DNA from: Shinisaurus crocodilurus
Taxonomy: Eukaryota; Chordata; Lepidosauria; Squamata; Shinisauridae
Direction of reading: 5' to 3'
DNA length: 64,000 bases
NCBI GenBank assembly: GCA_021292165.1
Contig: CM037879.1
Coordinates: 284,120,272 to 284,184,271 of the forward strand
The first letter of the stretch is position 1. Every line of letters starts with the position of its first letter. Position numbers and translations under genes: made by a program. This document shows positions 1 to 9,262 of this stretch, one piece after another. Below the pieces are notes generated by a model that was not told the DNA's origin, did not search any database, and saw only the letters and a list, made by a program, of their open reading frames with translations.

Positions 1-791
1 AGCAGGTGCCCACGGACAGCAGGGTGGTGGGGCAGATGGCCTCCCAGAGATGCGGGGGGGCCCCAAATGAAAGTTTTGGGGCTCCAGCCCTAGTGGGCCG
101 CCCCCGAACACCGCCTCTGTGACAGGCAAAAGAAGATACTTTTTCGTACAATGCATAATTCACTTATGCAATCCACTCTCGCAATGAATGCGGTTGATGG
201 ACAATCACTTAGGCGGATTTAAAAGGGGATCGGACACATTTGTGAAGGGTAAGCCTTTCCAGGGACTTTTCTCTGCGCCGTGAAGATCCGGGGCCCAATC
301 TTTCCATTGGCATCAATAGAAGATTTTTTTTCTAAGCTTAATTTGCATGCAGAGGGGGGATTTTAGCGTGGGGGGGTATGACACTGCGCAGGGAAGGGAG
401 GGTTATCACCACCCCACCCCTGCATGGCAGCTATGCTCAGGAAAATCCTCCCATTGGCACCAATGGGATTTTTTTCCCCCCTAAGCTTAATCACTATGCA
501 GGGGGAGGGAATTTGGGGGGAGGCATTACAGCATACATGGAGGAGGGCAGTAAAAGCTTCCCTCCCTAGTGGCAATCTCCCTTGAAAATCTCCCCCCCCC
601 CCCGCATGGCAATTAAGCTGGGGGAGGAAACTTCCATTGGCACCAATGGACACTTAAGAGCTCTGGAGAATAGATCCAAGGCCCTAAGAAAAAGATTTGG
701 GGCCGAGGGCCCATCCTAGCAACACCCCTGACTCTATCAACAGCTGTTCATCTTAACAGTCAAATAGAACCTCCAGATTCAGAGGCTGTGG
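1..791. other. Unassigned DNA, possible degraded MITE
   Basis: I see no gene here. From about 300 to 730 there are G-rich runs and three partial repeats of a module containing TTGGCACCAATGG and AAGCTTAAT. The stretch ends near 716-731 in CTAGCAACACCCCTG, which resembles the right end of an hAT-type MITE (CAGGGGTG at the tip). A related pattern with GCATGGCAATTAAGC occurs near 12.2-12.4 kb. The left end is not recognisable, so this is only a suggestion. Confidence 0.3.
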
Positions 792-1137
792 CTGGATTAC
801 AGACAACATGGGGTAACCCACACTCAAGGGTTGAGTGTGGCTAGTCATTGAGCTGTAGGTTGTCATTGGACTGTGGGCTGTTGCTGAGACGTGTCGCCGT
901 GTTGTCTGAACCCAGCCACGCTAACAAACCGTGGTTTGTTAACCATGAAAAACCCATGGTTTGTTGTTGGGTTGTGAACTGTGGGTTGTTTATGGCAAAG
1001 AAACCAAACAAACCATGGTTTGTTAGTGCAGCTGGGCTCAAACCACACATTTTAACAACAACCCATGGTCCAAGGACAACCCACATTCAGCCCATACTCA
1101 ACCCTTGAGTGTGGGTTATCGTGTTTTCTGAACCCAG
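792..1137. mobile_element. Foldback MITE, family F (copy 1)
   Basis: This is a palindrome-rich element of about 0.3 kb that recurs five times in the window. Its ends carry CTGGGTTCAGACAACA and the complement. Next to each end is a short hairpin of the form CCCACACTCAA-GGG-TTGAGTGTGGG, and inside are copies of AACCATGGTTTGTTA in both orientations. The left tip is mutated in this copy. It has no coding capacity; the open frames across it are by-products of the symmetry. The superfamily is not established. Confidence 0.75.
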
Positions 1138-1199
1138 TCAATGTATCTCTGAATACGTTTCTGGGAGGGAACGATGGGCAGGGCTTTTGCCTTCAAGCC

Positions 1200-1304
1200 C
1201 TATTTGAGGGCTTCCCAGAGGCATCGAACTGGCCACTGTTGGAAACAAGAGACTGGGCTGGATGGTGCCTTTTTTTGATCCAGTAGGACCCTTCTTATGT
1301 TCTC
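1200..1304 (+). mobile_element. CR1-type LINE 3' end fragment (lineage B)
   Basis: The stretch reads as the 3' end of a CR1 relative: CACTGTTGGAAACA, then GACTGGGCTGGATGG, then GATCCAGTAGGACCC and TTCTTATGTTC. The opposite-strand version of this end is seen at 17.6, 18.0, 40.6, 43.6 and 58.9 kb. Only the last 100 bp or so is recognisable. Confidence 0.6.
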
Positions 1305-2545
1305 ACTTGATGACATCAACTTTTGGCTTTCGGAATGTACCTCTTTGGCTCCGTCCTCCATCTGGCTCCTTTCCAGACAAGAAGGGCCTGATTAATGTTG
1401 CAGAAGGAGTGCGGGGGTGTGTGTAGGGAGCTTGTGAATCACGGATTCCAAAGTCTTACAAGAAGGTCTGGATGTCAGTTTTTCCTCGCTTTCTTACACA
1501 TCGGGGTGAGCGAGAACACTTGGAGGCAGGATCCTTAGTAACGGCATCACAGACAGCTGCAGTGTCTGTACGCCACACTTTTCTGCAGCAGCTACCGACG
1601 ATGAAAAGTTGACTCGTTTATGTGAGCAAGATGCATGAAACTGGGGGGGGGGGGGGGAGAGAGAAAGACAAGAATGACGACGGCACATTCACAATTCAGT
1701 TGGTTCTTGCCAGTTGCAAGCACCTGACACAGCCATTCTTTGATAGAGGAAATCAGCCAGAAGAAGAGAAAGAGAGAGGCGATGAAGTCATCTTCGGTGC
1801 CATTTACCGACTTGAATGAGAGGCAGATGTCTGGTCGCAGGTGTCCCCTAGTCGGTGGCATTTTACTGCCCTAAGAAACCACCCAGCCCCACCTCCCCAT
1901 CCCTGGCAATTGCCAAATGGTTGCCCAGTGGAATTTGTTTCTCATCTCTAGTCTTGCAAACCTACTGGGAATGAAAAAGAAGATGAGCTTTGCTGGCTTC
2001 AGCTCAGATTTCAAGGGGGAGCATCATATAACCAACTACCTGAATGTAATACATTTCAAATACACTATGGACATTCAGAGACCCTGGAAGAAGGAGGTAG
2101 TGGGAAGTCCTCAGTAAGATGACCAGGAGGCTGAGCCTGCCCCACACAGGAGGCTGATCACCCCCCCCCCAAAAAAACCCCATCATGCACCACCCTGTTA
2201 TTAGAGTCAAAGCTAATTGACCAAGAAGAGGGAGAGATGGGGGGCGGGATGGAGAATTTCATTTCAGTTCGGTTTTGTTATCAAAATTCACAATGTTCTT
2301 TCCCCATATTCAGGACGGCGGGGGGGGGGGAGATTTTTAAAAAATCGGCATGTGGGAGAAATGCAGGAATCAACTGGGTGAGGCTTTTTCACAATGCTCA
2401 ACTGTTAACATGTGGGGCTGCTGCTTAAAGCCACAGCTACAATTCCCAGCTGAAAAGGTGGCAATCCTAGTTCCCCGGCCCATTAATAAATGAAAGGACA
2501 CCCCTGGTTTTTATACCTGAATTAACCCATGTTCTCTCAATTAGA
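1305..2545. other. No recognisable feature
   Basis: The stretch is AT/GC-mixed DNA with poly-G runs near 1643-1657 and 2320-2330. No open frame has family resemblance, and no RNA gene or known repeat is visible. Confidence 0.5.
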
Positions 2546-2778
2546 TTTATGTATTTATTGCATATTTCTATCCCACCTTTCCTCCAAGGAGCCCCAAGGT
2601 GACCTACATTATCCTTCCTCCTCTCCATTTTCGCCGCACAACCACCCTGTGAGGTAGGTTAGGCTGAGAGTCTGTGACTGGCCCAACGTCACCCAGTGAG
2701 CCTCAATGCCAAGGGAGGACTAGGACCTGGGTCTCCCGAGTCCCATTTCAATGCTCTAACCACGACACCACGCTGGGT
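2546..2778 (-). mobile_element. tRNA-derived SINE with L2-like tail
   Basis: This is a nearly full copy in reverse orientation. On the minus strand it runs from a tRNA-like head with an A-box/B-box layout (GGTTAGAGCATTG-like and GGTTCTAGTCC-like segments), through CACTGGGTGAC and CCTCACAGGGTTGTTGTGAGG, to an L2-like tail GGCGGGATATAAAT followed by an AT-rich repeat. This copy is diverged. The family recurs at least ten times in the window. Confidence 0.8.
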
Positions 2779-3179
2779 CTCCGTCCCTCTGTCCCTATTC
2801 TAAGCAGAAGAGACTTGAAAGTGGAGTCAGGTGACAGCAAGGTGTTTCTTAACCCTTCGCAAGCCTCTTGGAAATTAAGTGGAATATGCCCCAGTTCTTC
2901 AAAGAGCCAGGTTCTGAAAGTGTCAGTTAGGACCTGGTGGTGAGTGACAAGTAACTAGCACACTTTCTGAGGCATATATATTGTTTCCTGTTAATGCATG
3001 ACTAACAGTGCGGGATAGAAACAGGAACCGCAGCAAGGGGTTATAGGAAACACTCAAAAAGATCAGCGAGCTCACTTGCAGAAGAAGAAAAAAAGCCATT
3101 TTAATTTAGTTCTTCACTGCTGCCTGCCTTTTGGAAACGCTAGGAAACAGGAGGTGTTAAAGCGAGCGGCGGGCTTTCT

Positions 3180-3248
3180 CCTTCTTCTTCTTCTTCTTCT
3201 TCTTCTTCTTCTTCTTCTTCTTCTTCTTCTTCTTCTTCTTCTTCTTCT
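3180..3248. repeat. (CTT)n microsatellite
   Basis: About 23 perfect CTT units. Read in frame it gives a run of leucines, which explains a 139-codon open frame here that is not a gene. Confidence 0.97.
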
Positions 3249-3319
3249 TTTCCTCTCATGTAAAACTAACGATTTATTGTTTGAAAAATATTTTAAGTGT
3301 GCCTATCCCTGTATCCAAG

Positions 3320-3900
3320 GGTGTTTTAATTCCAGGCCCGTGGGACAAACCAAGCCCACTGGCATCCCCTCCAGGGCTCTCCAAATGGCCACATGCCCCT
3401 TCCCCTTGCCCTACCCGCCATTCCCCCAACCACCAACCATTCGGTGGTTTCTCGGCTTTTGCACATCTCCCCCCGCCCCCATTCTAAAAGGCTGAAATGC
3501 CTCTCCTAAGGCTTCGTCACTGGCAGAGAGAGCTTGAAGCCACCCCAGGCTGGGAGTTTGGTTCCACCCCTTTTGCCTTTGGCCCTACCAAAGCTCTTGG
3601 GGGCTGCATTCCAGTGGTGGGTGGGGCCAAAGGCAAAAGGGGCGTGGCCAAAATACAAAAAAAAAAAACACACCAGCATATTCTTATGTTCTTAGTCACA
3701 GCCAGTGACAAAGCATTTCAAACTTTTAGAACGGTGGGGGGGGGAGGGGAACTGTGTAAAAGCCAGGGAACCATCAAATGGTTAGTGATCAGGGGAAAGG
3801 AGGTGGAGCCACTGGAAGGGGACGTGGCCATCTGAGGAACCCCAGAGGGCCGGATTGGGACCACAGGCATGAGGTGCCACACCTCTGAGGTATGGAGACT
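3320..3900. mobile_element. hAT-like MITE copies, family D
   Basis: Two adjacent segments belong to a MITE family. The first (about 3320-3560) resembles 48585-48800, sharing CATTCTAAAAGGCTGAAA-type sequence. The second (about 3585-3900) has GGGGCTGCATTCCAGTGGTG, GGCAAAAGGGGCGTGGCC and CTTTTAGAACGG followed by a G-run, matching 54449-54800. There is no coding capacity. Termini and target duplication could not be fixed here, so the hAT label is an inference from related copies. Confidence 0.5.
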
Positions 3901-4002
3901 GTTGGGCGGTGAGTGGGTGGTACCCTTCAAAATATTCCTGGATATTCCGGGGCATCAGATCAGCAAGGCTGATGACTAGAAGGGAAAGTATGAAGAGTCA
4001 TG

Positions 4003-4311
4003 CTGTTCAGACAACACGATAACCCACACTCAAGGGTTGAGTGTGGGTTGGGTGTGCATCGTCGTTGAACCATGGGTCGTCGTTGAACTGGTCTGAACCC
4101 AGCCACGCTAAGAAACCATGGTTTGTTAACCTCGAACAACCCATGAAGAGAACCCATGGTTTGTTTGTGGGTTGTGAACTGCGGGTTGTTCCTGGTCAAC
4201 AAACCATGGTTTGTTAGCATGGCTGGGTTCAGACAACACGATAGCCCACATTTCAACAACAACCCATGGCTCGACAACAACCCACACTCAACCCATGTTG
4301 TCTGAACCCAG
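4003..4311. mobile_element. Foldback MITE, family F (copy 2)
   Basis: It shows the same layout as the element at 792-1137: TTCAGACAACACGATAACCC at the left, a CCCACACTCAAGGGTTGAGTGTGGG hairpin, central AACCATGGTTTGTTA motifs, and TTGTCTGAACCCAG at the right end. The left tip has lost the GGG of CTGGGTTC. Confidence 0.8.
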
Positions 4312-4445
4312 TCTGGATGTGAACTCTTTTGACTGACCCATGTACGCCATTATGTCTTATTCTCTACGAGCAATTTGGCAATAACTGTATACAGCTAACT
4401 ACAATTGGGTTAGGCAGCAGCGACAAGACAGAGATGGGACAGACC

Positions 4446-4600
4446 CAGGGCCGGTACAAGGCAGTTTGGTGCCCTAGGCAAGATCAGATATTTAGCGTGC
4501 GCCCCTTCCCACTTGAGTCCTCCCTCTCTATTTCTGGCGCCCCCTTTAGCCCTGTGCCCTAGGCAGCTGCCTAGTTGGCCTAATGGTAGCACCAGCCCTG
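4446..4600 (+). mobile_element. hAT MITE, CAGGGCCGG family C (copy 1)
   Basis: A 155-bp non-autonomous element. The ends are CAGGGCCGGTAC and CACCAGCCCTG, and an identical 8-bp duplication GACAGACC lies at 4438-4445 and 4601-4608. The inner sequence GCCCTAGGCAAGATCAGA and CTAGGCAGCTGCCTAG is shared with five other copies in the window. Short CAGGG-type termini with an 8-bp duplication are the hallmark of the hAT superfamily. Confidence 0.92.
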
Positions 4601-4691
4601 GACAGACCCCTGCAGTGTGATGGGTGATGGGAGGTTTCTTCCCTGAAGCAGAAGCACGGGTGCCGTAGGAGGTCATTCGCATCATGGGATA

Positions 4692-4871
4692 GGCCTGTGG
4701 CTCACGCTGGCTCAGCTTGTCTGAGCGTGGAAAGCTAAGCAGGGTCAGGCCTGGTTATTCCTTGGATGGGAGACCCCTCCTCTAGTTTCCTGCATTGAGC
4801 AGGGGGTTGGACTCGATAGCCTTGTAGGCCCCTTCCAACTCTATGATCTATGAAATCTATGAAATCTATGT
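4692..4871 (+). mobile_element. 5S rRNA-derived SINE with CR1-like tail (copy 1)
   Basis: The 5' half (about 4698-4778) resembles vertebrate 5S rRNA: GCTCACGCTGGCTCAGC, TTGTCTGAGCGTGGAAAGC, AAGCAGGGTCAGGCCTGG and CTTGGATGGGAGACC correspond to 5S with its internal promoter region. The 3' half reads CATTGAGCAGGGGGTTGGA, then CCTTCCAACTCTATGATC and ATGAAATCT repeats, which is the CR1 3' end. It is therefore a pol III head joined to a tail that CR1 machinery could use. It is a SINE, not a 5S gene: the 3' third of 5S rRNA is absent. Confidence 0.88.
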
Positions 4872-5043
4872 GAAGGGCAAGCCGCGGACCACTCTAGGAT
4901 TTTAAGGCAGCCATAATAGAAACCCATTGTCAGCAAATGCAAAAACCCTTATACAGGTAGCTTAAAGCACCTAAAGGTATTTTACAGTTCTGGAGAATGC
5001 AGAACTGGATGTGGAGCATGATACCTGGTCGCCTAGCATGAGC

Positions 5044-5730
5044 CAGGGATGGGGACTCGGACTCCAGGACTCGACTCGTGAATCGGACTGAGTCCCCCCT
5101 GTGACTCGAGTCGCACTCGAGTCCCAATATTTTTAATGGGACTCGAGACTCAACTCAGGACTCGAGACCAAGGACTTGTCAACATCCCTGCTTGATGCCA
5201 CCTGCAGGTGCTGTCTGGACCTAGTTGCAGTAACAATCCAAGTTTATTTTTTAAAATCATTTTCCTAATGCATCCTTTGAGACATTTTGGGTTTGGCTGC
5301 CTCTGCCTGCCTGCTTTGGGGTTCCCTGCCTCCTCTGCCTGGTCTCTTCTTTTCCACAGTTTGAATTGTCCAAGACAAAGGCCTCTGCCTGCCTGCTTTG
5401 GGGTTCCCTGCCTCCTCTGCCTTCCTGGTTATTTTGGGTTTGTCTGCCTGGTCAGTTCTTGTCAAAATCATTGGCAGAGTTTTGAGATAAAAAGGCACAC
5501 TTGTGCCTAGAATTTATTTAAGCCACACATCTGAAGTAGCCTTATTTTGTTGGGGGAAAACCCCATGGATTTTAATAGGGACTCGTGGAGTCAGCTTTGG
5601 GAGTGACTCGGGACTCGGGACTCGTGAGTCACCATTTTGGACCAAGGACTCGGACTCGGACTCGAGACTCGGGTCCAAAGACTAGTGACTCGACTCGTGA
5701 CTCGAGACCAAGGACTCTTCAACATCCCTG
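5044..5730 (+). mobile_element. ACTCG-rich hAT element, family B (copy 1)
   Basis: A 687-bp non-autonomous element with CAGGGATG/CATCCCTG ends and a perfect 8-bp target duplication GCATGAGC (5036-5043 and 5731-5738). Both subterminal regions (about 5054-5190 and 5575-5720) are packed with ACTCG/CGAGT motifs, such as GGACTCGGACTCGGACTCGA. The middle has two copies of a GCCTGCCTGCTTTGGGGTTC module. An internal CAACATCCCTG near 5180-5190 repeats the right terminus, so the first 147 bp look like a complete mini-element. There is no transposase. A second copy in the opposite orientation lies at 50807-51498. Confidence 0.92.
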
Positions 5731-5738
5731 GCATGAGC

Positions 5739-6312
5739 CTCATCACTGCTAATACTATTAGGCCTTTTGCTGCTGCAGGCAACATATGCAATTGCCACCA
5801 GCCCCTGCCTCAGATCTCAAAGTGTATAGGTTGGGGGGGGCGCCCAGTGCTCAAATTACAGAGGGGCAGCTGGCCCCCTTTCCTTTTCTGATGGTCCTCT
5901 TAGCTGCTGCTTTCAGAAAGCCACAGGGAACCCTGCTTTGGCTAAAACTGGAGGGAGTTGGGGAGTTGGATTTGTGGATTTCGTTAAGGGACATCCCATC
6001 TTTTCCCCCATAATCTGATCGCTGCTGGGGATAGGGGTGTCTTCATATATTCCGCCCGGTCCTGTCGCTTACTCACAATCTCCAGCTGTGTGGAACCCCA
6101 TGCACTTTTCTTTTCTTTTTTTGCAAGCCCGGGATAACTTCATTTTAAGCACCTCGGCTATGGCAGTTATTTCTGCAAAAAAAGTATGCCTCAAGTTCCG
6201 ATTCTGAATTTTCATCGTAATTTTGTAAACTTCATGTAGTTCGAGGGGGCAGGGTGAGAGGAATGCTTAAACCAAGTATCAAAACTCTTCACATTGGTAG
6301 CCTGTGTCTTGA

Positions 6313-6345
<33 letters not shown>

Positions 6346-6698
6346 TCTCTGTGTGTATGTTTCCAAAGGCAGGCCAACCTTTAATAGTACCTAGAGATCT
6401 GTTGAATTAACAATGAATTCATTAACATAAGAACAACATTCAGCATGTTTGAAGGACCCTATAACATTAACAAATTTTAGTCCTAAATTAGAGCCCGTCT
6501 CCAGATTATGCTGAAGTAATAAAGGGGGCCATGCCAAGCTTCTCTCTCTGATGTTCTAATTTACTACATGCATGGGGGAGTTTTTTAAAATGTGTATGCT
6601 AGTGTTGAAATAGCTGACTTCCCACCTACAACCTGGAGCAATCTAGAGGTCTGCCACCTCATCTTGGATAATGTGTAGTCCTGCTCTTATTTTACTCT
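5739..6698. other. No gene; (GT)n tract inside
   Basis: The stretch is unassigned apart from a GT microsatellite at 6315-6343. Confidence 0.5.
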
Positions 6699-6705
6699 TC
6701 AGTGT

Positions 6706-6972
6706 CTGGGTTCAGACAACATGATAACCCACACTCAAGGGTTGAGTATGGGTTGAGTGTGGGTTGTCGTTGAAATATGGGTTGCCGTGTAGTCTGAACC
6801 CATGGTTTGTTGTTGGGTTGTGAACTGTGGGTTGTTCATGGTTAACAAACCATGGCTTGTCATCATGGCTGGGTTCAGACAGCATGACAACACACATTTC
6901 AACAACAAACCATGGTTCAATGGCAGCCTACACTCAACCTTGAGTGTGGGTTATCATGTAGTGTGAACCCAG
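6706..6972. mobile_element. Foldback MITE, family F (copy 3)
   Basis: This copy has the clearest ends in the family: CTGGGTTCAGACAACATG at the left and GTGTGAACCCAG at the right, flanked by TCAGTGT on both sides (6699-6705 and 6973-6979). The 7-bp match is the best evidence for the target-duplication size, but other copies do not confirm it. Inside are the CACACTCAAGGGTTGAGT hairpin and CCATGG motifs. Confidence 0.82.
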
Positions 6973-6979
6973 TCAGTGT

Positions 6980-8000
6980 GACAAAGTATTTCATGGCCAT
7001 TTATCTTCCGTTTTTTGTCCTGGATTGGACCATGAGGGAACACTTGAGGGGATGGGTAACAAGATCTTCTTTTACTGTTTTTGAGTTGGTACAGATATCA
7101 TACGACTCTCTGGTGTTTGGGTGGGATTTTTTTAGTGGACATTACATCAGTAAGTGTGCTGGCTCTGCATTAACCCTAGTACAAGCATCAAAGATCAGTG
7201 TGCTATAGTGTAACTCAGATATTCGCCAATCTGATTACAAAGAAGCAGGCCCTACTGTATTGTGCAAATATTACCTCATTTACTGTCAACACTTGTAGTT
7301 CCATTTTCCATCCTATCAGTACGTGACAAATTGGGACGAACAAAGTTTGTTGAGCTGCCTGGAAACTGGGCAAGATGTATTTAGCTGTACTATTTATTTA
7401 GCTACCACTATCCCAAGAGCTCATAGCTGTTTCCTGTAAATTAAACAGTTATATTTTGGATCCAATTTGCAAGGCTTCCTTTTGGCTCCTTTGATGGGGG
7501 GGGGTGCCATTTTGTTTAGGTACCTTTAGAGGATGGGCGTGTTTCTTAGCCCAACTTCCAATCTATAGCGGGAGAGTCTCCTCGGGGTGTCTCACAACAC
7601 ACAAAACCATTAAAATAGTGCCATATAAATGACAATAAAATATACATACAAAACACCATGAATCCCAATCTCACACACACACACCGGGACCTAAAGTACA
7701 ATAAAAAGTCAGTTAGGAGCTGGAGGTCCATCACTAACAACCTTGTTAGCTCACAAAGGCTTGTTGGAACAGAAAGCACTTTATGCAACCCTCTCTGGGA
7801 TTTGTGAAAGGCAGACCGCACAAGGAAACAAGCTGATGACCCTTCTGCAGTTGAGGCAAAATTATCATGTGAATGCTATTAGCACACATTGCTGCTGAGT
7901 GCTATGAGTTTCATTCAGTGGATAGAAGGTTGGACTTGGCCTTACACGTAGGATGAAACTAGTTCGCTCAAGTCCCACCTCTGCCATGGATTCAGTAGGA
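6980..8000. other. Mostly unassigned; possible SINE head near 7900-7985
   Basis: There is no gene. Around 7900-7985 a stretch with GGATAGAAGGTTGGACTTGG and TCAAGTCCCACC resembles a tRNA-like SINE head. The rest shows no recognisable family. Confidence 0.4.
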
Positions 8001-8025
8001 ACATAGGAAGCTGCCTTATATTGAC

Positions 8026-8351
8026 CGGGTTCAGACAACACAATAACCCACATTCAACAGTTGAGTATGGGTTGAGTGTGAGTTGTCATTGAACTGTGGG
8101 TTGTCATTGAAATGTGGGTTATGGTGTTGTCTGAACCCAGGCAAGATAACAAACCACGGTGAACAACCCACAGTTCACAACCCAACAACAAATGGGCTCT
8201 CTTCATGGGCTGTTAATGGTGAACAAGCCATGGCTTGTTAGTGCAGCTGGGTTCAGACAACACAATAACCCACATTTCAACAACAACCCATGTTCCAACA
8301 ACAACCCACACTCAACCCTTGAGTGTGAGTTATCATGTTGTCTGAACCCAG
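8026..8351. mobile_element. Foldback MITE, family F (copy 4), inserted in a SINE
   Basis: The termini are CGGGTTCAGACAACACAAT and GTTGTCTGAACCCAG with the family's internal hairpins. It sits inside the SINE at 8001-8660, between TTATATTGAC and TCATTGAGTCAG. The SINE word ATTGA(G) is present on both sides, as expected for a small, now imperfect, target duplication. Confidence 0.82.
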
Positions 8352-8456
8352 TCATTGAGTCAGATCATTGGTCTATCTAGCTCAGTGTTGTCGACACAGA
8401 CTGGGAGCAGCTCTCCAGGGTTTCAGACAGGAGATGGTGGGGATGTCCTCCACAGT

Positions 8457-8565
8457 CACTTACGGACCCATCGCTAGAGTCTACACAATCTTCTTTAGAA
8501 TTTCCTCCTTTTATCCCGGAAGACAATCTTACTCGGTCACGAGTGATCGCCTGATGATGATGATG
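8457..8565 (+). mobile_element. 3' tail of zinc-finger LINE, inserted in a SINE
   Basis: A 3' end fragment matching the ends at 14709-14830 and 57838-57948: GACCCATCGCTAGAGTCTAC, then GGAAGACAATCTTACTCGG, then CACGAGTGATCGCC followed by a (TGA)n tail. It interrupts the SINE between its body and its tRNA-like head. Confidence 0.75.
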
Positions 8566-8734
8566 ATGATGGTGGGGATTGAACTTGGGAGCTTCTATAT
8601 GCAAAGCATGTGCTCTACCAATGAACCATGGCCCTTTCCCCACAGTCTTTGGCCTTGGGCAAGTGTGAACTCCCCATCTATAAAATGGGGGAAAGCAATG
8701 GACTATATCACAAAGTTGTTCTCTGGACGCTTCA

Positions 8735-9030
8735 GTTTGTTCCAAATGCAGCTGTCCATCTTTTGACTGGTATAAGCTGACAGGAGCGAATTGGACCCAT
8801 TTTAAAGCAACTTCATTGGCTACCAGGCACAATTCAAGGCGCTGGTTTTGACCTACACAAGTCTAACTGGCCTAGGTCTGGAGAATCTCAGGAGCTTCTT
8901 CGTCCATATGAAATACCCCACTGCCTTGCACAGTGAAGCCCTGCTTAGGGACCATCCCTTGTGGCCAAAAGATTAGCAGCCACGCAGAGCAGGGCCTTCT
9001 CAATAGCTGCCCCAGTATCTTGAATTCCCC
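8735..9030 (+). mobile_element. Old L2-like LINE 3' fragment
   Basis: A degraded coding remnant: TGGACCCATTTTAAAGCAAC (diverged), CTTCATTGGCTACCAGGCAC (the HWLP region), CAAGGCGCTGGTTTTGAC, and then GCAGAGCAGGGCCTTCTCA. The words appear in the order seen in L2 ORF2 C-termini, but the reading frame is broken. Confidence 0.55.
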
Positions 9031-9154
9031 TCCCACAAGAAATGTATTTGGTCCCGTTGCTTGCCTCCTTTTCTTCTACCATGTCTTTGTCCACTGAAAC
9101 TCCTTCCCCAAGTAGGGTGAGCACTTCCATATCGCAAACGGGGGGGGGGGAGGG

Positions 9155-9262
9155 AATGCATCACCAAAAGAGGCACAGATTTGCATGAAATGTGCATGTG
9201 CTCATTTATATGTCGATATGCATATTTCGAAATCATTACTATAATTTAAATGGAAATATAAT
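9155..9262 (-). mobile_element. TA-flanked MITE fragment, family E
   Basis: Reverse-orientation remnant of the AT-rich inner part of family E: AGATTTGCATGAAATGTGC, CATTTATATGTCGATATGCA and TATAATTTAAATGG. Compare 29620-29690 and 63515-63590. No terminus is preserved. Confidence 0.5.

Larger units (their letters stand above)
8001..8660 (-). mobile_element. tRNA-derived SINE split by two later insertions
   Basis: This is a second tRNA-SINE family, in reverse orientation and in three pieces: 8001-8025 (AACATAGGAAGCTGCCTTAT, the 3' end), 8352-8456 (CTATCTAGCTCAGTG and AGCAGCTCTCCAGGGTTTCA) and 8566-8660 (GGGGATTGAAC and AAGCATGTGCTCTACCA, the tRNA-like head with B-box then A-box). A foldback MITE lies between pieces one and two. 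A LINE 3' tail lies between pieces two and three. A separate head of the same family is at 54358-54425. Confidence 0.75.

Noticed and set aside
3076..3495. A 139-codon frame with a long leucine run that could look like a membrane segment
   Set aside because: The leucines are the (CTT)n microsatellite.
4698..4778. A possible 5S rRNA gene
   Set aside because: Only the first two thirds of 5S is present and a CR1-like tail replaces the end. The six dispersed copies are SINEs.
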